A stretch of DNA of 64,000 nt from Bolinopsis microptera (Eukaryota > Ctenophora > Tentaculata > Lobata > Bolinopsidae). The position numbers were made by a program, and so were the translations under genes. Numbering within the stretch: position 1 is the stretch's first letter; every line of letters begins with the position of its first letter. The notes under the pieces were generated by a model that was given only the letters and a program-made list of their open reading frames with translations, was not told the DNA's origin and ran no database searches. Location of the stretch: assembly GCF_026151205.1 (NCBI RefSeq), contig NC_087078.1, forward strand, positions 9,936,675-10,000,674, in the 5' to 3' direction. Of this stretch, positions 23,501-30,680 are shown one piece after another.

Positions 23501-26500
23501 AGCTAAAGACCTTATATAACATTGATGGTACACTTCTCAAATTTCTTACCAATTACCTTCAAGGCCGTTACCAAAGAGTGGTTATTGGTAATGAGATGTC
23601 ATCTACCCTCTCAGTTAATTCTGGTGTCCCCCAGGGCTCTATTCTTGGTCCCTTACTTTTTGTATTGTTTATCAATGATATTCCTCTTGGCCTTTCGGAT
23701 AATACTGATATTGTTTTGTATGCCGATGATACAAAAATCTGGCGTAAAATACATTCATCTTCTGATAATACTAATTTACAAATGGATATAGACTATCTCT
23801 CTGACTGGGCACTAAGAAACAAAATGCGATTCCATCCAGCAAAATGTAAAGTGCTTATTGTTTCAGGAAAACCATCTTTATCTCCTCCATTCGCATATAA
23901 TCTTGATGGCTCTCCTCTTGTGTATGTAGAGTTAGAAAAAGATCTTGGAGTCGATGTTACTCCTAAGCTAAGTTGGAATAGTCAGTGCGACAGAATTTAT
24001 ACTAAGGCCTGCCAACAACTTGTTATGGTCAGAAGAGATGGCCATATTGTCATTGATCAGAAACGTCGCCGGGCGCTTTACCTCTCCCTGGTTCGTAGCC
24101 AATTCGAAAATTGTTCCATAATCTGGCGCCCTTGTAATAAATCACTTAGTGATAAATTAGAAAGTCTCCAAAAGAGAGCTATTAAATGGATTCTGTCTGA
24201 AGAGGGCCGCAGTTATCCACCTGAGCAATATGTCAAAAAGTGCAAGCTTGTCGACATTCTCCCTTTGTCTCAAAAGTTTGACTTGAATGATCTTATTTTT
24301 TTCCACAAAGTTCTTAACAATTTAATTCCTGTATCGCTGCCTCACTATCTCTCTTTATATCAGGGCACTTCTCGACTAAGACGTTGCCACCTCGACAGTC
24401 TGTCTATTGTGTCATCAATTTTACCTAAGTTAAGTCAGAATTCACACACCACATGTACCTCAAATAGCCCACTGGCAAAATCATTTTTCTACAGAACCCA
24501 TATACTGTGGAATGGACTCCCTTTACAGGTAAGACAGATTGTGTCTACTAGCCTTTTCAAAGCTGAGGTCACTAAGCATCTATGGAAATGTTTATTGGAT
24601 AGTGAAACAACAGTCTAGCCTAGTCTCTTTGCTCCCCATATTATTATTATTTTTGTTTTATTAATTTTTTTATCTACCTTCCTATACTTTCAACATCATA
24701 TCACACTTCACCCGCACACCTTCTCACACATTAATGACCATTTCAGACCTGTATCTAATGTATCTGGAATTTGACGTATTGAAATACCAATTTTGACTCT
24801 ATATCCACAGTTATTCACCATGGATTTGTTTCTTATTAAATAGTTTTTCATAAATTTTTGGATTTAGATTAATTCGATGTAATGGGTCCAAGTTACTGCG
24901 GACATAGTCAACTATGTGTTTACCGTGTTTGGGTGCCCATCATATTTTACAGATGGGGGCGATATTTTGAACGATTCTATTTTATATTCATCTATTGCTG
25001 TACTCTGTAAAATTTGAAAAGTATTTAATAAAAAAAAAAAATCCATTGACAATAATCTACAAATATCTACATTTATCTACAAAAAATGTAATCTCAAATA
25101 TGTGCCCAGAAATTCTACTGAATTTTTGGAGATAAATGTATAAATTTGTAGAATGTCATCCACTTTTTTCGTGGATTATCCATTCTACATTAATCTACAA
25201 ATATCTACCCTCCAATCACATTTTGACAATAAGCTTTCATTCCTCAAAATGCAGTGTCCTACTAAATGGAAAGCCTGGCCTAGAAAAACTAAGGATATAC
25301 TCAAAAATCTGTGTGATAAGAAATCTGCAAACTTCAAAAGGAGAGACAACAAGAGACGAAGGAAAGTTGAAAAACTGGCTAAAAAAGCATTAGATGGTGG
25401 TTCTGTTATAATTCTCATCGATTCACATGAAATACCTTTAGGAGCAGTTTCAGTACTCAGTAAAGGTCTTGGTTTTGTCCCTACTCCTACAGTAGATGTT
25501 CTCCAAACAAGACTTGACATGAGACGCACCACCAACAGTATTATAAACTCTTCTAGAAGGTCAAGTGTATCAAGTAACAGCTCTACTGATATTCCAATTG
25601 ATATTAGTGATGACCAACAATCAACCAGTTCTGAATTCAGACTCCCTTCAAAACTCCGAAAGAAGAACTACAACCTCCCAACACCTAGTGAAGATCGGGC
25701 AGTCAATGATATAGTCCAAAGCATGGAATCTGAGTTGGACCAAATCCTCCACACATCAGGACCACGCAAACAAAAACCCAAGAAAGAAAATCTCATACCA
25801 ATCGAACAAGAAGGATTAAAATGGCTCGAAAAGAAGGTATCAGATGGAATAATAGCAATAACACCAGCCGACAAAGGAGGAAGCATCCTCATTGTTGATC
25901 CCAAGTTACTGAGAAATAAGACCCTTGAGAAACTAGAAAATCCTCAACTATACCAGAAACTTGATTCCGACCCACTCCATACCCTCCACGGTGAACTTTT
26001 TGACACTTGGGTCGAAGGTAAGACAAGAGGCTTCATTACACCTGAAGAAGCAAAGTCTGTGATGGGTATTTCAGACAACACAAATAAGGCAGGCACAGGC
26101 CCGACCAACAGGCCAAGTACAGCTCCTCACCATAAACCGGGAAAGAGCTACTTTTACCCCTCCTTGAAAGTGCACAAACTGAGGAAAGACCAACTTATCC
26201 CAGGAGTTGAACCACCAGTGAGACTTATTACAGCACTTCAAGAAGGTATCAGTAAAAAGAGTGATGTGTTTGTAGCCACGAAATACTTAAGACCCCTGGA
26301 AAAAGACTTCTGCCAAGACCTCCTTACAGACACAACAGATGCATTAATTTGGCTCGACGAAATCAACTCTAATAAGCCCCAAGTTGAAAAGAAAACATAT
26401 AAACCGTTTACTTTTGACTTCAAGGGCCTTTACGACTCACTCAGCCCCTCCCTTGTCATTGAAGCTCTTAAATTTGCCATGGACCAATTAAGACCCGACT

Positions 26501-29311
26501 GGTCTATGAACTTCAAAGCTTGGCTAATTGACTTGGTGAACCACAGCCTAAAATCATCTATAGGTTTTTTCGAGAATGCTTGGTACAAACAAATACACGG
26601 TGTACCTACTGGAGGTTCTCTATGTGTTCAACTGGCAAACATCGCTGTGTTTTATGTCCTTAACAAGGAAGTCTACTCAAACCCCACACTAATGGACCAA
26701 GTAGCATCTGTTAAGAGATACATTGACGACGGAGCAGGTCAGTTTACAGGTACTACCAGACAGTTTTCAGCATGGATAAAGAAGGTCAACGAAAACATCG
26801 CTCCCGATGGCCTTGAAATAGATGAATTCCAAGCAGAAAATACAGCTGAATATGTCAGTTTTCTAGATGTACAGTTTACTTTCGACCATCAAGGAGAGCT
26901 TCAAACTGATCTATACGTAAAAGAAACAGACTCCAGGTCCTACCTACATTTCAGCAGTAGTCACCCCAATCACATATTCTCAGGAATTGTATACTCCCAG
27001 TGTTTACGCCTCAGGAGGATAATCAATTCAAAGGAGAGATTAGAGACCCAGCTTAACATTCTCAAACGGGCGTTTCATGAATCAGGATACCCTAGTAAAA
27101 TGGCTGACAACATAGCTAACAAAGTCCTTGGCATGGAAAGAGTGTTAGTCAGGAAGAGTACGGTCGAGCCTAATGAACAATCCCCGCTATCAGCCATACC
27201 AATCAGAGTCATCTCCAGTTATGGAAGTGACAATGACTTGGTGAATGTTGTCCAGAAATACGAAGGTCACTTGAGACGAACTCGTAGTTTTAGTGAAAGT
27301 GAGAGTCAGCAAGCCACAAACTCCACCACAGCACCGAAAGGAAAAAATAAACTGTTTCAGTTTGTGAAGAAAACGGGATCTACGCTTAGATCTCGCCTCG
27401 TTACATCTAAACAGCTTGCCTTAGGTGCTAAACATGGTAAAACTGAACCCTGTCACAGAAGAAACTGCAAGTGTTGTAAAATGATCATGAATAAGGACTC
27501 CATCACATCAAATGGCAAAAAGATCAAATCAGCCCCTGGTTGTTGCAAGACCTATAACATCATCTATCTTGTACAGTGTTCGATTTGCAAGAAAAACTAT
27601 GTGGGTAGGACTATTAATAGCTTGCATAAAAGGATGGACGGACACAGGTCCAAATTTTATGAAATCGTTGATGGTAGAGCATTTGATATTACTAGTGATG
27701 AGTATAGCCTAGGAGTTCACTTGATTGACCACGGTTTAGGAGTACATACAGATTTTAATGAAACTTTTAGAACTTTTATTTTAGAGAATTGCAGTCCCAG
27801 TACACTTGAAGTAAAAGAAAATAACTACATACATTTGCTTAATTCTCTTAGACCTTTTGGCCTTAATACTGTCAATCCCTTTGGATTACCTATATTCCAT
27901 AAACCTTAATATGATCTTTTTACCTTTTTCGGATTCTTAATTTTGTAACGGTTTGAGTTTCACTAACCTTTTAACATTTTTTAGGTTCAATGTCACTGGA
28001 GATGACTACAATCGAAATATATTTGGCAAGAATCTGAATGTTTTCAGTGTTGAAAGTTTAGTTTCTTAAATCCTGGAGTAGTCATTCGTGTCCCTGATAT
28101 TTGGGTTAATTCTAACTCTCCTACAAATATCTACAAATATCCACTTGGCTCCCCCCCAATATACACGATTTTCAAATTCAATATGTAATTATATTAACTG
28201 GGCGGCGCTCGGCCTTTCACTCCGCCATATATGCATGCTTATAAACAGTTAAGACTGGGGTCCCCAGGTTGTATGAAATATGATAAAATATACGCCATCA
28301 CGGATCGGGAAATTGAGCGGCCATCCACAAAAGAAAAGCGGCCGCATTTCTTGTTTATTTCAATTTGTTCAAACTCAGATTCTTGGCGAGCTTCAACTGA
28401 AAGATTGACTCCTCAAATGTTTTACAGAAAGAACGAAACATTGTTTTTTACTCAGTAGCTTGTAAGCAGCAAGTAATAAAGTATTAATCCACTAGCTCAA
28501 AGTTACTCTTAAGGTCCATAGTTGAATAATAAGTCCACTAATAATGATCATATTAAAAATTAAAACATGGAGCTACTGAAGCCGCACGTTCGATACCTCA
28601 ACATAAAAACAATCAAATCTAACTCTATATTACAAGCCAGATGTAAGACTTCAGCATAATTATAACAATTAGTTAAACTAGCAGGAACCCGTCTAACCCT
28701 AAAGTGATGTCAAGACTCGAGAGACTAAAATAATTATTATCTATTTAATTCGCGTTTTTGACACCACTTGGGAGTCCAAATTTTGGGCACTAAAATTATT
28801 ACTCCTTGGCCAATTTTTTATTTTTTCATGCTGATTTGAAGGCCATTAAAGCATTTGACCCAGTCAAAAAAGTTTCAGTTGTATATCTTTTACGGTTTTT
28901 GCGGAAAGGTGCGTATATATATCGTCTCGCTTTATATATAGTAAGATGTAGGTCTTTGACTCTTTATAGAGCTGTTACTCTGTCTAATAGCTATCTGTTA
29001 ACCCCCCCTAATAGGTATTGTTACCCTCCTCATTTCCCCTCCGTAGCCGATGAACAACAACGTGTGTTAAATGGCATAAAATGTCAATTTACTCAAAGGT
29101 TTTCCATTTTCCCCTCAAAAATGTGTGCCATTTTAGGTAATTTTAGATAATTTTAGGTGACTTTATATTCATTAGGTCTAATAGGTGTAGAATGTAGATG
29201 TTATCCCCACTCTCCTCTCTTCTCAGCCAATGAACAACAACGTGTGCGTGGCGGGAGACGAAGAAGGAGTACTGAGGGGTTACAATCTCAGCACTGGGAA
29301 AGCTCTGTCGG
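11538..29311 (+). CDS. WDR13: WD40-repeat protein WDR13, first eight exons only
   Basis: Exons: 11538-11605, 11796-11852, 12418-12515, 13679-13780, 17239-17362, 17527-17664, 18661-18799 and 29227-29311, all GT-AG with matching phases, about 270 aa. The opening (ILALDARYNNNRN...LYMRRRSQLLRE) matches the WDR13 N-terminus. Next come a Ser/Arg-rich linker, the family motif YAFTDMPHIFDQH, and WD40 strands (LACCSDDFTISLCNL, LEGHTGPVRDMDWS, VSVDGTARLWRCDSGTCIRTI, PMNNNVCVAG...GYNLSTGKAL). Vertebrate WDR13 is a mainly nuclear protein reported with transcriptional co-regulators; the role here is inferred. The last exon ends in phase 1, so at least about 200 further residues (the remaining WD40 blades) should follow. 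I could not find them in the window. Intron 4 (3.5 kb) and intron 7 (10.4 kb) are swollen by satellites and retroelements. Confidence 0.9.
12537..12621 (+). repeat. 8-bp minisatellite (CCAGGTAA) in WDR13 intron 3
   Basis: About ten copies of CCAGGTAA, each offering CAG|GTAA, a donor-like word. Just after the array (about 12620-12668) comes a near-copy of the last ~40 bp of exon 3 and its donor, with a small insertion (ATCTAATCTG|GTATG). The array therefore sits between the real exon end and a decayed duplicate of it. Confidence 0.9.
12780..13589. mobile_element. 810-bp foldback element with ~190-bp inverted repeats and TTAA target
   Basis: The left arm (12780 to about 12970) and right arm (about 13392-13589) are near-perfect reverse complements; both start GGGGAGATACAC from the outside. 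They are flanked by TTAA on each side (12776-12779, 13590-13593), the target of piggyBac-type transposons. The 420-bp core is AT-rich with no open frame, so the copy is non-autonomous. It lies in WDR13 intron 3. Confidence 0.85.
14025..15928 (+). repeat. ~28-bp minisatellite in WDR13 intron 4
   Basis: About 65 copies of a 28-29-bp unit that reads ACTTAAACCAGAACCCCACG then TGTAAGTA. Variants are ACC/AGC, CTTA/CTGA and CACGTG/CATGTG/CGCGTG. Most units carry the E-box core CACGTG and the donor-like TGTAAGTA. Three further units survive at 17155-17238, after an inserted retroelement. Confidence 0.95.
16055..16171 (+). CDS. small upstream ORF of the half-LINE
   Basis: A 38-codon open frame starting ATGGGAAATGTGG and ending TGA. 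It overlaps the next frame, which is shifted +1 and may start at the ATG at 16152. It has no recognised domain. The same arrangement, a short ORF overlapping a +1-shifted long ORF, is seen in the larger LINE at 19637-19807. It could be a real N-terminal part reached by frameshift, a reinitiation leader, or chance. Confidence 0.3.
   Translation: MGNVDFDSTMWSCKYLTMFGEAANDLGVWTESDEDNKL
16152..16928 (+). CDS. LINE ORF1-like nucleic-acid-binding protein
   Basis: About 258 residues from the ATG at 16152; an earlier in-frame ATG lies at 16125. The N-terminal half is predicted coiled coil (KLEEMKSDMINAQNSVIQLQ). It is followed by a Ser-rich linker and a compact domain starting RNVLIFGLKEE, with a basic strand (HRAVKVSFGSS) and a helix ending in a PDRSPEEREVHRQL motif. 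This matches the RRM-like plus C-terminal domain plan of many LINE ORF1 proteins, which bind element RNA. The frame is intact despite the missing ORF2, so it is either a young copy or kept as a partner protein. Confidence 0.75.
   Translation: MKTINCDEDSHFTLDKFKKPNKDVLVKHLFDAFQNIFIYKEAFLTATTKLEEMKSDMINAQNSVIQLQGELLDIKTKDLESVQRTVQTAVENTVQAEIKSYSAAVSKHSPSSASTFTAENLKKVVQNVVAEEDRSRNVLIFGLKEEAGEKLGDKICDVFEQMAEKPRFEAARIGNKAAEKHRAVKVSFGSSSTVHQILIKAKELRLSQCFKTVFISPDRSPEEREVHRQLVLDLKRKVTENPNKRYFIRTGKICEKDE
17155..17238 (+). repeat. last three minisatellite units, carrying the exon 5 acceptor
   Basis: Three 28-bp units continue the intron 4 array after the half-LINE. The last unit reads CCCCACGTGTAG and exon 5 begins at the following base (GTCGTAAG). 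The acceptor AG at 17237-17238 is therefore inside the repeat, at the position where other units read TGTAAG. Confidence 0.85.
18073..18242. mobile_element. 170-bp MITE in WDR13 intron 6
   Basis: Ends AGCCGCCTGACATAGTGACA and its reverse complement TGTCACTATGTCAGGCGGCT; the inverted arms extend inward (CATGTCATGTCTAACA and partner). It is non-coding. No target duplication was recognised, so the superfamily is left open. Confidence 0.75.
18486..18640 (+). repeat. 8-bp minisatellite (TTTGTCTG) before the exon 7 acceptor
   Basis: About 19 copies of TTTGTCTG (some TTTGTTTG) end some 20 bp before the acceptor CATCTGACAG of WDR13 exon 7. The T/C-rich strand faces the acceptor, so the array acts as an extended pyrimidine-rich tract. 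Repetitive open frames on both strands here are artefacts of the repeat. Confidence 0.95.
19637..19807 (+). CDS. short ORF leading into LINE ORF1
   Basis: 56 codons from an ATG at 19637 to a TGA at 19805. The product is amphipathic and Lys-rich (LKELKALKASVENVMKLKRD), like the coiled-coil starts of many LINE ORF1 proteins. Its stop overlaps the next start in ATGTCTGA (19800-19807), and the next frame is +1. Reinitiation, a +1 frameshift giving one fused ORF1 protein, or an inactivating single-base indel in this copy would all give this picture. Confidence 0.5.
   Translation: MDLNSVTNVLNSFSLKELKALKASVENVMKLKRDSVKCEDFLELHSDFVQNKSVDV
19800..21005 (+). CDS. LINE ORF1: AlkB-like dioxygenase domain fused to SGNH esterase
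   Basis: 401 residues. Residues ~50-165 show the AlkB plan: an N..L...Y approach to the metal ligands (LNSCLASMYKSG), iron ligands H84-x-D86 in RYHNDDE, a SFGAERTLDI strand, distal ligand H145 (CPHKVR), and the 2-oxoglutarate-binding R157-x5-R163 (RYSLSFR). All AlkB signature residues are present. This family removes alkyl groups from nucleic acids by oxidation. After a Pro/Thr linker, residues ~209-390 form an SGNH hydrolase: S216 in FGTSM, G240, N275 in GTND, and D366/H369 in DWLHLN. SGNH esterase domains are established in CR1-type ORF1 proteins; the AlkB fusion is the odd part. A protective or RNA-processing role for the element's RNA is only an inference. Confidence 0.85.
   Translation: MSELETLMARQTAVKTATKWLTSTGEEYVWSSSNGHTTTKEPIDILNYPGISELMHDINSKFGCKLNSCLASMYKSGSCATRYHNDDEVSLDQSQGIYVVSFGAERTLDIIPENGDKRCNSKCHITPKDCSLYIMKPGCQEYCPHKVRADRSAKETRYSLSFRCQIPKTDTNVVREQNVFTTIPLPPTTTSTPTLYYRNAPRKPKSRKTTVLFGTSMTKFVRTNKLGFRGRKVINVSQSGAKIRDITENIQHFHKTHAAAEADDIEKIILSVGTNDIKHSKYGVQFLRKYLNDLIDTTKQLFPAAIIIIQCCLPIKCLYSYIAKNVLDFNNLLKELCLNNNCVFLDCFSDFLTRDFRSCNELLYHDWLHLNMRGVGLLSTWLKFVVNKHSFDRVVNNLLGI
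21103..24618 (+). CDS. LINE ORF2: APE endonuclease and reverse transcriptase
   Basis: Open for 1171 codons. The APE-type endonuclease starts near residue 188 (LYQNVQG) and shows NETW (~235), GDFN (~358) and SDHFP (~430). The reverse transcriptase shows PIFKKG..NYRPISL, FDFAKAFDS (~785), GVPQGSILGPLLF and the catalytic YADD (~873), then the thumb region. This is the CR1/L2/Jockey-side plan, which nicks the target and primes cDNA from it. The first ~185 codons encode several hydrophobic segments without match to the family; translation may start at a later ATG (for example the one in NPSMLNQGP, just before the endonuclease). No stop or frameshift is seen, so the copy may be recent. Confidence 0.93.
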   Translation: MPPISGTFGHCPFSHMLDNESFRLRIGLFACKRPRTQSRNAHIHINTFIPNKIYTFKSPCTPHINYNYHNHMFLFYSLIMTYFLPILLSTTRSMNTVLPLDSNIYSSLLLDSPRYLIPFLACSHIKLFFVIISSWFIRNVLLPGKMNRAKYSSRLRRLVSLFILWVFSLNFLLITLVNPSMLNQGPNSLSVLYQNVQGLIPFSNLSSSHPLLDGNKISELQSFANIEQPDIIALNETWLKKSISSNEIFPSSQYEIFRNDRTRKTHPQDPNNPKKFRENGGGVLLAVRSDLDATTTRLPVSLGAEMLAVKIAFPNKESIVICTCYRVGTLGLPNHDVIVSYIRKLVSKKNPPKIYVIGDFNLPHTDWLSSSSTVPIEQSFIDSFSDLSLSQLITSPTHKSGNTLDILLTNYDNTIDNLNVCDPHSVCKSDHFPVTFSIKSSFSRKKTPKRKIYNYKKANWDMINRELCSINWQVLECLDPDSSWKLVKDCIMNLVDIHIPKVTIKSEFQPPWFDSELFSSCRKKDRLRAKFKISGSISDELKFVTSRKDFKRLSSAKIRDNLFNSDDPALITKKFWSHVKYKSNSCRIPNCVSYSGQLRFKPKAQAELFNSFFYNQFSDPSLYDTDISYVNDFDFDIDFDHRDVRKLLSNINSNKAQGPDGIHGKILKNCSVGLAYPLTCIFRGSYNSGYIPQEWKLANVVPIFKKGKKSEVENYRPISLTCLVMKVFERIVKRKLLSLTSTLLDPRQHGFLEHKSCTTNMVDFCDSLALSLNENIINHVVYFDFAKAFDSVNHDILLHKLKTLYNIDGTLLKFLTNYLQGRYQRVVIGNEMSSTLSVNSGVPQGSILGPLLFVLFINDIPLGLSDNTDIVLYADDTKIWRKIHSSSDNTNLQMDIDYLSDWALRNKMRFHPAKCKVLIVSGKPSLSPPFAYNLDGSPLVYVELEKDLGVDVTPKLSWNSQCDRIYTKACQQLVMVRRDGHIVIDQKRRRALYLSLVRSQFENCSIIWRPCNKSLSDKLESLQKRAIKWILSEEGRSYPPEQYVKKCKLVDILPLSQKFDLNDLIFFHKVLNNLIPVSLPHYLSLYQGTSRLRRCHLDSLSIVSSILPKLSQNSHTTCTSNSPLAKSFFYRTHILWNGLPLQVRQIVSTSLFKAEVTKHLWKCLLDSETTV
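25153..27909 (+). CDS. Penelope-like element protein: reverse transcriptase plus GIY-YIG endonuclease
   Basis: 918 codons from an ATG in the repeated leader; a later candidate ATG is at 25249. The N-terminal part is basic (RRDNKRRRKVEKLAKK). Next come the Penelope signatures ITPADKGGSILIVD and YFYPSLKVHKL, a reverse transcriptase core with GVPTGGSL and the catalytic RYIDDG (~residue 522), a Cys-rich finger (CHRRNCKCC, ~767) and a C-terminal GIY-YIG nuclease (NIIYLVQC..NYVGRTINSLHKRMDGH, ~800-830). This is the canonical order of endonuclease-bearing Penelope-like elements, which are RT relatives of telomerase. The frame is intact, implying recent activity. Confidence 0.93.
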   Translation: MSSTFFVDYPFYINLQISTLQSHFDNKLSFLKMQCPTKWKAWPRKTKDILKNLCDKKSANFKRRDNKRRRKVEKLAKKALDGGSVIILIDSHEIPLGAVSVLSKGLGFVPTPTVDVLQTRLDMRRTTNSIINSSRRSSVSSNSSTDIPIDISDDQQSTSSEFRLPSKLRKKNYNLPTPSEDRAVNDIVQSMESELDQILHTSGPRKQKPKKENLIPIEQEGLKWLEKKVSDGIIAITPADKGGSILIVDPKLLRNKTLEKLENPQLYQKLDSDPLHTLHGELFDTWVEGKTRGFITPEEAKSVMGISDNTNKAGTGPTNRPSTAPHHKPGKSYFYPSLKVHKLRKDQLIPGVEPPVRLITALQEGISKKSDVFVATKYLRPLEKDFCQDLLTDTTDALIWLDEINSNKPQVEKKTYKPFTFDFKGLYDSLSPSLVIEALKFAMDQLRPDWSMNFKAWLIDLVNHSLKSSIGFFENAWYKQIHGVPTGGSLCVQLANIAVFYVLNKEVYSNPTLMDQVASVKRYIDDGAGQFTGTTRQFSAWIKKVNENIAPDGLEIDEFQAENTAEYVSFLDVQFTFDHQGELQTDLYVKETDSRSYLHFSSSHPNHIFSGIVYSQCLRLRRIINSKERLETQLNILKRAFHESGYPSKMADNIANKVLGMERVLVRKSTVEPNEQSPLSAIPIRVISSYGSDNDLVNVVQKYEGHLRRTRSFSESESQQATNSTTAPKGKNKLFQFVKKTGSTLRSRLVTSKQLALGAKHGKTEPCHRRNCKCCKMIMNKDSITSNGKKIKSAPGCCKTYNIIYLVQCSICKKNYVGRTINSLHKRMDGHRSKFYEIVDGRAFDITSDEYSLGVHLIDHGLGVHTDFNETFRTFILENCSPSTLEVKENNYIHLLNSLRPFGLNTVNPFGLPIFHKP
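28676..28949 (+). repeat. dispersed repeat, copy 1 (with internal deletion)
   Basis: About 270 bp starting ACTAGCAGGAACCCGTCTAA and ending CTTTATATATAGTAAGATGT. A second copy lies at 62193-62509 in the same orientation. This copy lacks about 50 bp present in the other near its 3' end. There is no coding capacity and no clear terminal inverted repeat; the class is unknown. Confidence 0.8.
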
Positions 29312-30680
29312 GTCAGTGGAAATATTTCCTTGTGTTTCATGTTTGTCATCTGTCTCATTGTTGATGTCTTTTTGTCCGTCAGTTTGCAAAATCAAAGCTT
29401 GTTTGGTATGTGCCTGTCAGTTCTTGTGTATCATGTGAAGGTTTTTGTCAATACTAAGACGCAATGAAACTACCGGACCACGATGTATGGGGACTTGCCA
29501 CCCCATGGCAACATTAAAAATGTATCGACTCTGTTACATCGTTTCCTTTTAATATTAAACTCCGTTACAAATTGAACTGGGATGTAATGTAATCTGTAAT
29601 CATATCTGTATGTCGTATGGTTGGAATTTTACGAGGATTTACAGGAGCTGATTTTATAGTTTGGGCGGAAAATGCAAAATTCGGAATTTGCCGGAGACAA
29701 AAATCATTGCAGAATTTTGCAAACTGTTACAAAATTTGTCATAATCTGAACTGGTCACTGGGGTCTATCATTGAGGAACGTGTCGAGATGGAAATTATTA
29801 ATCTGGAATGCTGCAAATATCTTTGCAATTTGTCACAATATGAATGGTGGTGAATCTTCTACTGGGCTAAATTATTCTATTATATTATTCTATTACAATA
29901 GAACGGGTAGGTAGATCTACAATATCACATACTCACTGTGAATCTCTGCAGTTTAATTAATTTAATTTCAATCAATTTATTTAAATAATCAAACCATGTG
30001 TTACAGCAACAATAAGAATATTAGACAATTGTCAAATAAAATAATACAAGTAACAATTTAATAATTATAAATATTTTATAATTCATTATAATTCCATAAT
30101 TTCGGAATCCTCTTGTTCTACTGTGTCCAACTAGCTCTCCCAGCACAGCTCGCACGTTATTCACCGTAGAAACACAAACTATGCACTTTGAAGAGTCTCT
30201 CTTACACGGGCAGATCAAAGGGAAGGCGTCGTTTTAACAAAACATGGGTTTAACAAACAGATATTGTTCACACAGAAGGGGGGGGGGGGGGGGGGGGTAG
30301 CAACATAGTGCGCGGGTTACCATAGCAACTGTCAACACTAGTCAGACTCGAGTACATCAGGCTCTAAATCTTGTTAGTCTGATACAAGCTGGTGTTGTGG
30401 CATCTAGCTAAGTGCGCTGAGTTTAGCGCGGGAAGTTACAACACAATATGTTAGTGCCGAATGTCAGTTACTGGGAAGGTCAGGTTAAGGGTGTACATAC
30501 TAAACGAACAACTTTCTTAATCACTAGAAAGTCGCGCATAGTTCAGGCACGACCTAATTGACTGCACTAACTGTTTTGGAGTTTCTGACACAAGCTGATA
30601 GATGAAACACTCGGCTTCTTAAATCTGTTCAACGAAACTGAAAGCGAAACTGTAACTGAAATTGAAAGTGAAAGTGTTGA
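29312..30680. other. region after the last WDR13 exon found
   Basis: No further WDR13 exon was recognised. A short Cys-containing open frame on the minus strand (30021-30218) has no match I know and is probably chance. A run of 22 or so G residues lies at about 30278-30298. A short sequence near 29490-29515 (TTGCCACCCCATGGCAACAT) recurs in diverged form near 40685-40705. Confidence 0.4.

Larger units (their letters stand above)
19431..25041 (+). mobile_element. CR1/L2-type non-LTR retrotransposon, apparently full length
   Basis: A 5.6-kb element with a 5' UTR, a short leading ORF, ORF1 (AlkB plus SGNH), ORF2 (APE endonuclease plus reverse transcriptase), a 3' UTR and a terminal A-run (25030-25041). 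It is flanked by near-identical 113-bp direct copies (19318-19430 and 25042-25154) that differ by two small indels, consistent with a very long target-site duplication inside the Penelope leader. Some Penelope-like sequence (TTCGTGAATTATCC) persists after 19430, so the true 5' border may be about 20 bp further in. Confidence 0.85.
19239..28157. mobile_element. Penelope-like element with terminal inverted repeats, interrupted by a LINE
   Basis: The left end is a G-run followed by CAAGTGGATATTTGTAGATA. The right end is its reverse complement, TATCTACAAATATCCACTTG, followed by a short C-run (about 28127-28157). AATATA directly flanks both ends, giving a likely 6-bp target duplication. Without the LINE (about 19431-25041) the unit is about 3.3 kb. 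It carries the Penelope ORF, preceded by two tandem copies of the leader that contains its start codon (19288 and 25153). Repeated leaders (pLTRs) and inverted ends are known in Penelope-like elements. The exact borders are inferred. Confidence 0.6.

Noticed and set aside
21103..24618. Treating the LINE/Penelope ORFs as host genes
   Set aside because: Endonuclease and RT motifs, A-run tail, flanking duplications and nesting mark them as mobile elements inside a WDR13 intron.
30021..30218. Minus-strand Cys-rich 65-codon frame as a gene
   Set aside because: No homologue recognised, no supporting exon or promoter, and the second half is AT-driven hydrophobic sequence.
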